Shown: positions 14,227-25,203 of the stretch, one piece after another
Numbering within the stretch: position 1 is the first letter of the stretch
Layout: each line of letters opens with the position of its first letter
Assembly (NCBI GenBank): GCA_018398765.1
Contig: JAHBMJ010005712.1
Coordinates: forward strand, 1 to 64,000
Source of the DNA: Chromera velia
Lineage: Eukaryota; Sar; Chromeraceae
Direction of reading: 5' to 3'
DNA: 64,000 nt
Made by a program: the position numbers and the translations under genes
The notes under the pieces: generated by a model
Seen by the model: only the letters and a program-made list of their open reading frames with translations
Told to the model about the DNA's origin: nothing
The model's database searches: none

Positions 14227-14592
14227 GAGGTTCAGACACCAACCCCCTCGTTTTTAATACAAACAAACAAAATTCAGTGACGAAGAGTACGGAAGCACTG
14301 ACACGCTATACGTACAGTTATGCGTATTCGGATTAGGATTAATGTCTGGAGGATTGGCCTCCCACCCCAATGCCGAATGTCCGACGTGCGGTTTCTCTAT
14401 AAGCGTTGGCTAGAAAAAAAAAAGAATTGCCATCTGAATCGGAGCCGATTCGGAGGAGACATTTCTTGATTAAATTTTCTATTTTTTAAACCTAAACAGC
14501 GTACGCCGGCCAGCATAACCTAGGGCGTAACAATAGTTGTGTAACCTAGTGTGCTGCACTGTGTGCAACATCTAAACAATAATTGCACAACA

Positions 14593-14834
14593 GACCTCCC
14601 TGAATCTAACTACCACTTGAAACTTCAAACCGCATTTTTAGATAAGCTTGAAAGTCTGCGCCGCAGGTGCGGATCATTTACGGTGTTTTAAAAGCCAAAG
14701 CCACATATCTGGACAGTGTCTTGACCATCTACGCCACAGGCGTGGATGGTCTCTTGAAAAACGATGCCGCAGATAGAGGTCATCTTGATTATATTTTTAA
14801 AATTTTTTCAAGTGACACTTAGGTTCAGGGAGGT
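14593..14834. mobile_element. MITE with about 30-bp inverted ends, Mutator-like target duplication
   Basis: The left end reads ACCTCCCTGAATCTAACTAC and continues CACTTGAAA. The right end, read inward, is ACCTCCCTGAACCTAAGTGT then CACTTGAAA, so the ends are inverted repeats of about 30 bp. The flanks repeat TTGCACAACA (14583-14592 and 14834-14843), a 9-10 bp target duplication of the size made by Mutator-like elements. It has no coding capacity. The interior contains short repeats built around GCCGCAGGCGTGGA and GGTCTCTTGAAAA. A second, damaged copy lies at 32363-32578. Confidence 0.75.
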
Positions 14835-15361
14835 TGCACAACATAGAAACAACATTGGTTTGTCAACAAATGACAGTGTCAAATGTTTGAGTCACACAGT
14901 TTGACAAAAAAAAAAAAATACTTTATTTTTTTTTTTTTTTTCGCTATTTTTAGCTGTCAGACGCCTAGGCTAGCGCCTAGGTTATGAACTTATAGACTCG
15001 GACTAGTGTTACTAGCCTAGAGACTATATAGAGACTATAGCGCGTATAGTAGCAACTATGTTAATTATTCATTCTATAGTATATATTCATTGATTCAATG
15101 ATTGATACATATTAAATACCAGATATAGAATTTATATGTTTAGAAGATTGCGAGGAAGATTGGTTCTAACTATAACTAAGATTCATCCTTTTTGTGATCG
15201 ACGCACTGATCGTGAACGTTTTTCCATTCAAAAACGAAAAAAGGATTCGTTTCCTATCCAACTAGGCAAGTTGAACTAGCTATCCAAATTAATGCTAAAC
15301 GTTCGAGGACCGAATCGAGGTACGGCGTTATAACTTATAAATTTAATTCTACCTAGGATTC

Positions 15362-15478
15362 CACAGCCTTTCTCGGGACCTCGTATATTCTTCTTTCGTC
15401 AAAGTTTCTGGCGACAGATAGACATAGCGGGAAGGCCCTAGGGCGGAACATATCAATCAATCAATCAATCAAAAAAAA
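15362..15478 (+). repeat. Possible LINE 3' end with (AATC)n tail
   Basis: A GC-richer segment with short stems (GGGAAGGCCCTAGGGCGG) ends in five ATCA/AATC repeats followed by a run of A. Structured 3' untranslated regions closed by a short tandem tail are usual for several non-LTR retrotransposon clades. No reverse-transcriptase sequence precedes it, so it would be a 5'-truncated copy. Inference only. Confidence 0.3.
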
Positions 15479-15660
15479 GTTAGTCAAAGTCTATTATCTT
15501 AGTCTAATAATGACTCTAATTTAAAGTGCCAATGTAATCAGTGTGTTATTAAATGTTATTAAATGTTAGCTCATTTATCTGTAAAGTTGTTTAAACTAAT
15601 ACGCACCATAAACGTGTAAAGTGAAATAAAGTTTAAATTTTAAAGTGTGATTTTATATAA

Positions 15661-15726
15661 ACCATGGGTAACCATCGACTGCCAGGAGCTAGGCTCCAAA
15701 CAGTCATTCATTCATTCAATTACATT
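15661..15726 (+). repeat. Possible LINE 3' end with (CATT)n tail
   Basis: The segment GACTGCCAGGAGCTAGGCTCC followed by repeated CATT matches, in pattern, the minus-strand sequence next to the LINE at 33.46-33.52 kb (GCTGCTGGGAGC, GGCTCC, then four ATTC repeats). This suggests a truncated copy of the same or a related LINE family. Confidence 0.4.
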
Positions 15727-15940
15727 CAACCATAAGTTGCGACTGTAAAATCTAGATTTACTGACGGTCGAACGTCAGTGAGAGGTCGGGAAGTTTGGGG
15801 AAAGGGCGAAAAGCCGCTTCATAGGATTGCGAAAGAACAACTCTCCACCCAGGGTGCATAAGTACATCTCCACACCCACATTACGATCTCTTAATTTTTC
15901 TGACCACCCATCAGACTACCAAGGCAAGCTTTGTGTGAAA

Positions 15941-18333
15941 ATTGGCAGCTGAGCATGCATTTATTTCATTCGCTCAAATGAATTCAATCCAAAACAAGTC
16001 AACAACTCTGACACTGGCCATGGCCACAAGCATGCAAGAAAAGAAAGCAACAGAGAAAAACAGAGAGAGAGAGAAAAGAAGAAGAAGCAGAAGAAGAAGA
16101 AGAAGACGAAGAAGAAGAAGAGGAAAAAGAAGGAGATAAAGAAAGGAAGAAGTACAGAAGGCGAAAGGGAAAGGAGGCCACTGCAAAAACGCCGAGGGGC
16201 TTGCAAGGTTGTGAAGCGTCTCTGCATGCACACACCTGTCCTGTGTTTGCACGTCTAGCACTCAAAGAACGGACAGAACGTAAAACAGACGGAAGAAGCA
16301 AAGAAAGTGCAATGGACGGGCAAGGGGAAGGGACCATCCACCAAATGTCATCACTCCCTCCTTTCCCACCTACCCAAGCACCATCTCCCCACGTGTTCTC
16401 CCTTCCTACCTTCCTCCCTCTGCACGTGCACGTGTGCACGGAGGGGTTTAAAGCAGAACGGAGACAGGAAGAAGGAGACAGCGAGGGAAGAAGAAAAAAC
16501 AGCGAGTCAAACAGCACAGACGTGCCAGGCGACATGAACCAGTAAGCAAAATTGGAGGAGATCAACACCCACACTCTGCGAGTGCGTCTGTTCATCTCTC
16601 TCTGTTACTCTCAACGCACATGCATGTATGTGAGCACACTGAGTGCTCAAGCGGGGTGCGGATGTGGGTGGGGAAGGATTTGAAAAAACGGAAATGCAGC
16701 AACAAACTGGAAGGGCTGCACAGTGAACAACGAAGGAAGGAAGGAAGGAAGAAATGACGGAAGGTCCAATTGGATGAATGAATTCTTATTGGTGCCTCCC
16801 CGGGAAGAAAGAGAGAGGAAGGAGAAAAGGGAGACGTGAAGAAAAATGACAAGGGGAGAGAAGCACTTCAGGAGCGATAGATGCAGAGATGATGGAACCG
16901 GTCACAAAGACAGACAAGCTGCGGAATGATGAGGGAAGACCAACCGCGACTGCTTTTTGCATTTGTGTGCCGATTCCATTCTCCGTCTACCTCTCTTCTT
17001 TGCTGTCTTTCCCACTCTCATGAAGAAGGAAAAAAAGGAGAAAAAACGGAAGAAAAATGAGAAACGAATCAAAACGACGAAGACGAAAGCACAAAATGCA
17101 GTCGTCTCTCACAGATACACACACGGACAAGCACGCTTGAAGAGAGAGGTGAGAAAGAGAGAGAGTCAACCATTCATGCAAGAACGAATGTTACAGACAC
17201 ACCACACACAGTCACTCCGCACAGGTCCACTGCAATGCATGCAGAAGGACCCAAAACACACACACTGATCCCTGCAGGTGTTCTTCATTTCAAAAAACGA
17301 ACACACACATACACACAAACATTGCATGCGGGGTTGCGACCCTACGGCATGCGAACGAATTGAAAACCGTCACTTCAAAAAAACGGGGAGAATCAAAGGG
17401 GGTAAAAGAGGAGCAGAATTCCACGTCCACAAACAGGGAGACAGAAAGATGGATGCCGTCCGAAGAGGCAACAAATCCGTTAGTGCCAAGTCCCACAGGC
17501 GAGAAGGCGACAAAGACAGCCAGGCGCATGCAGACAGAGAAGAAAGACGCAAAGTCTCGCCATCAGTCTGCAAGAGCGGAGGACTTTTGGCATTTGAGCG
17601 TCTGTTTCTCTACCCACTTGCCTGTCTGTCTGTCTCTTCGTCCACCTCCCAACTTCGAAAACCCTTTCTGAACACCGTCAAGAGGAGACGGTGAACTCAA
17701 ACAGCCGTCAGCCTTCCCCCTCCTTCCTGCCCCCCATCATCTCACGGAATTGCACAGAAAAAAGAGATTAGAAGGCAAGCAGGCAAAAGTTCGTCTTCCT
17801 TCCTTTCTCTTTTGCTTCCTTCCACGTCGGTCCCTCCCCCGACAGCCAGCCGGACCATCCACTCCTCCACCCCATCAAATTCCATCTCAAAATTCCACTG
17901 CTTCTCCTCCCCATCTCACGCTTCCACTACCGAAAGACCTTGTTCAAATCCCAAATTGAATTCAAACCCCCAGAAGATCCCCACCCACTTCCTTCCCGTC
18001 CCCCTGCAACCCTCCCCCTGAAAAAACCACCACCACCCGCTGCTTCTGCTTCACCTCCCGCTGCTTCCCCCCCCGCGAAGGACAGAGGCATGGAGGAGAA
18101 GGGGAACGCGTCATGCCTTCCATTCACAATCGGAGGCGTCACCTCGTTGGCATACGCCGGTCGCACAGAAGGAGCACGCAGAGACCTGCAGGCACGAACG
18201 TTCGGACGAAGGTAACGCAGGGAGCATGGGTGGGTGGATGAATTGACGTCGATGAAGCCATTAGAGAGCGACTGGTGAAAGAGAATATCAGCAGAACAAG
18301 AAATCGACCATAAATGAGACCGCACCCCTTTCT
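15941..18333. other. Purine/pyrimidine-biased intergenic region, no gene supported
   Basis: The stretch contains a GAA/AGA-rich tract at about 16055-16165, CA-rich segments near 17190-17320 and Pro-codon-like C-rich DNA at 17700-18060. Open frames up to about 200 codons exist but are overlapping and low-complexity, and they show no recognisable domain. Part of it is probably 3' untranslated sequence of the kinase gene that ends at 18334. Confidence 0.5.
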
Positions 18334-21300
18334 TCAACGTTGAAGAAAGAGTGAAAGACTGCGGAAGAAGAAAAGAGCGGAAAACAAGAAAAAATTCACA
18401 GGGAAACAAGACAAAGCAGAAACAAAAGGAAGAACGCACGAACGAATGAATGATACAAACCAAAAACAGACTGACGAGTGAGAATGAGAGGCTGGTGCTT
18501 CATGAAAGAAGAGGGGTGATGACGCACTCGCCGCCTCCCTCTCTTCCCTCCTGCTCTCCGAGTGCGAAGAAGCTCCTGAATTTCCCTCTGCTCTCCTCTC
18601 CCTTTCCCCTTGCACCCCTTCTGCAAACCGCCCCCGAACACCCTCACTGTTTCCAGGCGCATCAGAAAGATTTCGATGGAAACTCCCACGACGTTCTGAT
18701 GGAGCCTGGGAGGGGGCAGATGTACCAGACGCACTAGAGGACGAGGAAGACGAGGAAGAAGAATTGCTACTGCTACTGCTATTGCTGCACATGTTGATGG
18801 TATGACGGAGAGACGCCGCCATTTCCTCTGCATCTTCCTGGGAGTGGAGATACGGTGATGAGCTCTGGGTGCTCTGACTGAAGAAACTCCTCTGCTGCTG
18901 TCCACTGCTTGCTCCCGTCGTCGAGTCAGACACAGAGTCCAGCACACGGGTGGGTGTCGGACAAGAGAGAGAGATGGGGCCTTGCACAGAGTCCCCTCCA
19001 GGAGGAGCCTGTGATGATGAGGATCCTCCTGAGTGGGGGGAAGACGAGGAGGGTGAGGAGACGGGAAGGGGGGGTCTCCAGAGAGTGAAGTGGCGCTGGT
19101 TGTTCAAAAGCCACTCGTCCTCCCTCTGATCTCCCAAACGATTCAACAGGATGTACGTGTCCGTACCGAATCTGTAGGTAAGCAAGAAAGGTAGACAGAC
19201 AGGGAGGCAGGGAAAGAGGTTTGACAGACAAGTTGTATTCGCATTTCTTTCATCGTTGTCCGTAAGTCGCACGGATTCAATACAGCAAATCACCTCACTG
19301 CACAGAACAACAACCTTTCCACTCCCTCCGAACAGAGAGAGCCGCTCAGAAACTCCACCCTCTCACAGCCCTTCCCGTGAACGTCCAAATGAACCGAAAT
19401 CAAGAAAAGAAAAACAATCAGCATCCACAAACCGACCCTGCCATTGACTGCACGTTCAGGTCCCCCCCAAAGTATCGAGTGTACAGCCGAGAGAGGGGAA
19501 GGCCAAAGCCGTACCCTGCCATCTCACGCCTGCAATAAGCCAAACAGAAATGCACAGGCATGTCAACACTAGGATACGTGCACACGGACGCAAAACACAC
19601 AAAGATGCACAAGGTCCAAAGGCCTCTCTGTCTTGTCCGAGAAAACAGAAAGCAAAAAGAACAATTGAGAAGGGACTCAGAGACCTGACAGACAAGACTT
19701 CTTTTCAAAGTCTGTCTATTCTTTTCCCTCCCCATCCCCCCTGGCTGACAGACTCTGACTGACTTATTCGGTCCAGGGCCCTGCGCCTGCTGCGTCCCCG
19801 TCTGCCCTGAAGAAGAAGGTTCGCTCCTCACCGTTGTAAATCCATACTTCCAAATTTGGCTGTACACGTCTGCACATACACGCAGGGGAAAGAGGGAGGG
19901 AGACTCAGACGGGTCCCAAGTCAAGTTATGCCCAAAACCAAATACTGACGAAAACCTGTTGAAACATGCCGTCTTGAATTTCTTTAAAACCCAAAGTCAC
20001 AAAACTCTTCTCTATTGCCCACCCACCTGGGTGCATGCCACCCCCCTTGTCGGAGATGCGAACGATGACGTCGTATGCTCCTTTGTAGACACCCACAGTT
20101 ACCTGCAGACATCAAAGACTCGATCAAAATTAAAGACCCGTCCTACGAACATACACACAGGAGGGTTCATAGAGCGAATGGAGGAGAGGGAAAAGGGGAC
20201 AGGGGAAATTTGGAGGAACCTTGCTCAGTCCTGTTCGTTTCGTTCGATGTGAATTCTAATGTGAGAGCGCACAGAGTGGGTGGGACAAGAGCCAAGACTT
20301 TCAATGCCGTACGCGTAACGCGCTTCCATGACAGACACACCTTCTCGAGATCCTCGGGATTTCGGGACAGTCCCATCTCGATTGTTGCTCGCACGGAGTT
20401 CTTCAACATCTCGAACACCACAAACCTGCAAGTCGAGCATGGAGGACGTCGAAAAGAGACGAGCTCACCCTTATTGGCCCTTCATCTTTTCGAACAGCAG
20501 ACGCGAGGCTCAAAATTAGTAATTGACGACACAAAATCTGATGAGACATGCACATGAGCTCTCAAAAAAGTCAGCTCAGCTTCTGCGGTTGCCCGTCTCT
20601 CAAACGCTCTTCTCACTTGCTACACCAATCCATCCAGCCATTCGCGTAGGGAGAAAGTAGAGCTTCTACTCCCAAGAAAGAAAGATACCGTCCCCAGACA
20701 GGAGTAGTAGATAAAATTCAGCCAAAATGGAGAGTCGCATATCAAAACATTCCATCCTTCCGTTCTACAAAATCTGTTGTACCCACCTTATGTGTTCAGG
20801 GACGTAGCAAAATTGGAGGTCGAGGTCTCCAGAGATGTCAATCTCGGGAGCAGTTCCGTACGTGTACATCGCAACCTGAACGAACGAAAACACGCACACA
20901 CGGACAGAGAGAAAGAGAGGGAGGGAAGGAGTCAACAGGGACCTCCGTGTGAATCGATCAATCTATCAATCGATAAGAGAGCGTACGGTCTTTCCATCCT
21001 GCCCCTCCTGCTTTCTCTCCTGCTGCATCTCACTAATTCCCCACTGACCTGAGAGACGCGGTCTGCGATGGTCTGCACCATGCTTGCGGGTCTGCACTCT
21101 TTGTGGACGATCCCGATGTACTGAGATGACGTCACGGGATTCTCAAGATCGTTGTGCATCGCCAGGTGGTGCTCTGCAGGATTCGATTGAAGGAGGGAGA
21201 AGAGAATGGAAGGGGGAAAGTATGATCACAGAAAAGAACCAAAAAAGGAGCGTCACCTATACAAAGAGTCACGAGGACCATCGCCCTGCCTGGAGCGTTC

Positions 21301-22426
21301 CTGGATTGGAAGTTTGTCTCAATTGCCGCTAACTATGTGCGTCAAAAGATGCGCGCCTTCTCGTCCCCATGAACTTTCCCTTCGACCCCTCCCGTTTCCC
21401 TCTCTGTGTGCGTGCATCTCGACTGACCGGAGAGGACACGGTTCCCCGTTCTTGTGACGAACAAACGGTCAAGGAACTTGTCCAGCGATATGTCTGGGTG
21501 GGAGCGTGTCAGTTCACTCACCCCCTGCTGCATCAGTCTGATGACCTCCGCGTGTTCAGAAACCTGCACAGTGGGACACACACGCGAGACAAAACATAAC
21601 ATTTTGAATCTTTCTGACGTAAAGACAGTCGAGCGCCTGCTTCCCCCAGCAGCAACACAGTCCGTCTCCTTCTGCTTTCGCCCGTCTCCCTGCATTCCAT
21701 CCCTGTTTCTCCCTTCTTTCCCTCTCTGCTAGCTTCCATCCTTCGCAGCGATCGGCCACCTCGTATCCCCCCATCGTCTCCTGTGCTGCTTGCTCCTTTG
21801 CCTGCACCCCGCTCCCTCTCCTCTCGTGCATCGAACATACAAAGATCTGACACAGCATTCCTCTTTGCCTCCCGAGCACCTTTCCATTCCTGTATGTACC
21901 TGTCCATGCAGTCTGATCGGATCAACGAGTACGTTTCTATGCCAAGTATTCTCTCCCTCTGTCTCCCTCGTTCTCTCGTCACCCCCTCCTGGCCATTGCC
22001 CTGCCCACCATCCCGACTCTCTTGGCAGTTTTCGATTTCTCAGTGAACGTCTGCTCGCATTGGCTGAATCGACGTATGTAGGACACAAACATACTGACTT
22101 ACATTGTTGCCGAGCATCATCGTGAAGCCTTCCTCGTCCTTCTCACTCCGCACAGGCCCGTATCCCCCAATCTCCTCGAAGGCCTTCACGTACAGCTCGT
22201 AGACTTTGTGGATGTGCGGGTTGCTCACCACGATGTACGGCAGCCTGTTGAAGTCATGCAGTCTGTGGGCCAGACGGACAGGGAGTTCCTGCTGGATCCA
22301 GTTCGCACTGTTCAGGAGACCCTCGAAGCATATTGGGTGGCCTCTCTTCATGATCTCATTGATCGAGAGGGGCTGTATTGGTCGAGAAGCAAGCTTCTCA
22401 ATCAGATGGGCACTCCTGTGCAGCAT
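18334..22426 (-). CDS. Mitochondrial pyruvate dehydrogenase (acetyl-transferring) kinase, nine exons
   Basis: Exons read as 22426-22103, 21563-21428, 21173-21049, 20875-20787, 20425-20341, 20102-20027, 19869-19764, 19529-19437 and 19171-18334, all GT-AG; they total 1,872 nt, a whole number of codons (623 residues). The protein shows the family in order: ELPVRLAHRL in the N-terminal helical bundle; FLDRLFVTRTGNRVL; the ATP N-box FEMLKNSVRATIE with the catalytic Glu; the G1 box DKGGGM; YGFTT; and GYGFGLPLSRLYTRYFGG followed by GFGTDTYILL. PDKs phosphorylate the E1-alpha subunit of the pyruvate dehydrogenase complex in the mitochondrial matrix and switch it off. GYGFGLPLSR-LYTRYFGG favours PDK over branched-chain kinase. 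Oddities: the core is followed by about 240 Ser/Gln-rich residues, and no mitochondrial presequence precedes Met at 22426 (an in-frame TAA lies just upstream), so an upstream exon may be missing. Confidence 0.9.
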
Positions 22427-23184
22427 CCTCTTTTACCTCATGCAGATAGTCGGATGAAGAATCAAGGTCAGTGGGCACAAAGCAAATGAGGACAAAAGAG
22501 ACAGCTAACGCGTCAGGCTGTCAAGAACCGTATTTCCGGTGACGCAGAACTGCTGCAAGGGAAGTTCTTAGATTGGATGACGGTTTTGAGATGGAGTTAC
22601 CGAATGAAAGTGCTCTGAATGGGTACTGTTAGAAAGCGAATGGGGAGAAAAGCTCTGTAGTGTCAGCAGAGTGAGTCTCCGGTGCAGTGCTCCGGCATGC
22701 CCCCCTAATCCCCCTCCAATTCGATTTCGGCCCATCTAAAGAAACGGCCGGGGTCCGTGGGATTAACCGGCGGGCCCCGCCACCCGCGCCGCGCCTTCAA
22801 AGTGTTGCAAGGGCGCCTAGCTCATGGGGGACCCCGCGGCGGGGTCCTTTCCAGACGTCTTTGCACACGTCTTCGATGTCTTCAGATGTCTTCAGACAAG
22901 TCCAGCTCAATTAACCACGTCAATTGGCTAAGCAGTGCTCGGACTGTGCTCCTTCTCGCGACTCCATAGGCAGTTTTTTTCTTGAAGGCCAAGCGTCCAT
23001 TCTTGAGTTGTCACGCAGTATTCTCGTCAGGCAGTCGAAAGAGATTTGCGAGGACCCTTCTTGACTCTTTGCTGTGCTCATCTTGTGGACAGTCAAGAGA
23101 AGGTAAAAATCGGGTCCCACAAGTCTGCTGCGTGCAGACATATTCCTTCACACCTCTGGCAACTCCTGCCCACAGCAAAAGCAA
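22427..23184. other. Intergenic region between head-to-head kinase and cyclin genes
   Basis: The kinase (minus) and cyclin (plus) are divergently oriented, so this roughly 0.75-kb interval should hold both promoters. It contains a GC-rich patch at 22690-22900 with a near-perfect palindrome and tandem GATGTCTTCA motifs at about 22876-22898. No clear TATA box was seen. Confidence 0.5.
22829..22847. repeat. Near-perfect palindrome
   Basis: GGACCCCGCGGCGGGGTCC can fold as a 9-bp stem with a one-base centre. A related GGCCGGGGTCC motif lies at 22747 and again, inverted, near 55590-55610, so it may belong to a dispersed repeat. Confidence 0.6.
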
Positions 23185-25167
23185 GTGAGGGGCCAAGAGG
23201 AGTGGAACTATTGTTGTCTCCAAGATAGAGTTGACAAGAGCGTGACAAAAGTAGAAGCGGGGATGGACGTTCCACTTCACTCCCGTTCCCTCCTTCCTCA
23301 CCCGAGCGCAAGGGCGCAATCAGCGGCCGCAAGCGCATCAGAGAGGAGGGAGAGTCGGGGGATCGAACGTCGTCCAGCAGTCATGAAGTATAGGGTCAGT
23401 CTGTCAAGAATTGAAAGGAGTTTTCAATCCACGAGAGGGACGACATTTTTCGCTTTGCTCTTCGACATTTGTCCTCTTTTTCTCGGCTCTTCGAACAAAG
23501 TCTCTGTCAACCCAAGGCAGAACGTACATGACTTCACGAGCAGTCATTCAATGAGACAAAGAAGGCTGTGAGGAGGGCTCAAGGTCGAGGAGGACTCCAA
23601 TGAGAATTCATGAAGTCACTCAGAACGTCTCCATCCTTGTCTCGTCTGCCCTTGTGTTGTTTTGTCTCCCGACCGCAACCTGTGAAACAAAAAGCCCTAA
23701 AATCGCAGCAGAAGCACCAACACTTCAGTCCCTTCCTATTTTTTATCATATTCACGCTGTCCATCCCCATCAGCTGACTGATCATGAACCTGAGTGTGTG
23801 TGTTCTTTGCAGAGTGAAGAGGTTTACGTTCCCTACATCCTCGATCACCTGAAAGAGACCCAACAGGCAGAGACCCTCTTCCTCAGATACCAGAGCCAAA
23901 GAAGGCCAATCTATCCCAAATCACCCCCGTCCTTTTCGTCCTATCGTTTCTCTTCATCGTCCATATGGGCTCCCCCCATTTCCCTCCCTTCCTTCGGGAA
24001 GCGCCCTCGTATTTCGAGAAACACAGCCGAGCAGCTGATGAAAACCGACTTCCGTCTCCTCCCCTCAGTCCTAGAGAGGCACCCAAGCTTGACTCCGGAA
24101 AATTGGGTGGACATCATCAACTTCTACATCGAGGAGCAACTGAGAAGAAAGCTCCAAGCAGAAACCGTTTGGTTGGCCTACTCCCTTCTTTCCCGTTTTC
24201 TCGCTCACACCCCTATTGAGCTGTCCAGGAACGAGTTTGCCCTCGCAGCAGCCGTCTCCTACTGGACTGCCTCGAAGACCGAGGACGTCCTCTGGGACCC
24301 TGCAGACGGCCACCCCGACATCGTGTTGGTTGAGATGGCCACGGAGATGGAGTTCTCGAGGGACGAAATTCGTCAGATGGAGACCCTCTTGTTGAACACT
24401 GTCGACTGGAACCTGACTGCCCCGACCGCATGGAACTTCTTGACGATCTTTTCAGAGGTCAGGGGGGTGGGGGGAAGGAGAGGGGAGGGGAAAGACAGAA
24501 TCAAATATGCTGAGAAAGGCGGGTGTTTCGGCAAAGGGGTATCGAAGGAAGTGGGCAAGTGAGAGTGCACAGGCATGCAGACAGACGGGGGGGGAAGAAA
24601 ACTTCAGACTGCATGAAGGCTCGCTGTCTTCTTTTGTCACTTCTGTCCTTGTTTTCCTCCCCTTGAGAACTCCTCAAAGCCCCGCATCCCCTCTCCCTTG
24701 TCTGACCCTCCCTGACTTATCTTCCTTTCCTTTTTTGTTTGCTTTCACGTGCAGCTTGCAGGGTTGGGAGACGAACCTAGAGAGCGACGCGTCCTCTGCA
24801 GGTGGGTTGGGTGTCTTCTTTTTGGTTTTTTGGTTAGGATTGGAATGCTTCTCTTTTTTCTTTGTTTTCCTCATTTCCTCTTTCTTTTCTCTTTGTGTGT
24901 CTTTGCGCGTCTTCAGAATTTTTCTCACAGATTCAAATTTCGTTCCTCCTTCTTTTTCTATTTCTCATGAGACTTCCATCCTTTCTTCTCCTCTGGGAAG
25001 CCTGCTTTTGCTGTTTTCGTCTCGACGCCTGCCCTCCAACCTTTCTTCCCCCTTCCTCTGACACGTTTTTTCTTTGTTCGCAAAGGTACTTTCGCTCTTA
25101 TTCCTCTAGGTCTGTGCAGGCTGTCTCGCCATCTGCCTTGTAAATGTGGGTCACTCATCTCCTCCAC

Positions 25168-25203
<36 letters not shown>

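Larger units (their letters stand above)
14227..15940. other. AT-rich spacer, no gene seen
   Basis: The spacer holds a 242-bp MITE and two LINE-like 3' ends (listed separately), homopolymer A and T runs near 14907-14941, and many TAG-rich short words. I see no open frame with protein-like character. A small inverted repeat (ATCCTTTTT with AAAAAAGGAT) lies at about 15183-15250. Confidence 0.6.

Noticed and set aside
15942-17694. Open frames of 60-200 codons in the purine- and CA-rich region
   Set aside because: They follow simple-sequence composition (Arg/Glu or Thr/His runs), overlap on both strands and lack domain or splice context.
17927-18463. 178-codon minus-strand frame overlapping the kinase 3' end as another exon
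   Set aside because: Gly/Ala-rich low complexity, begins inside the kinase's last exon in another frame, and no acceptor links it to a gene.
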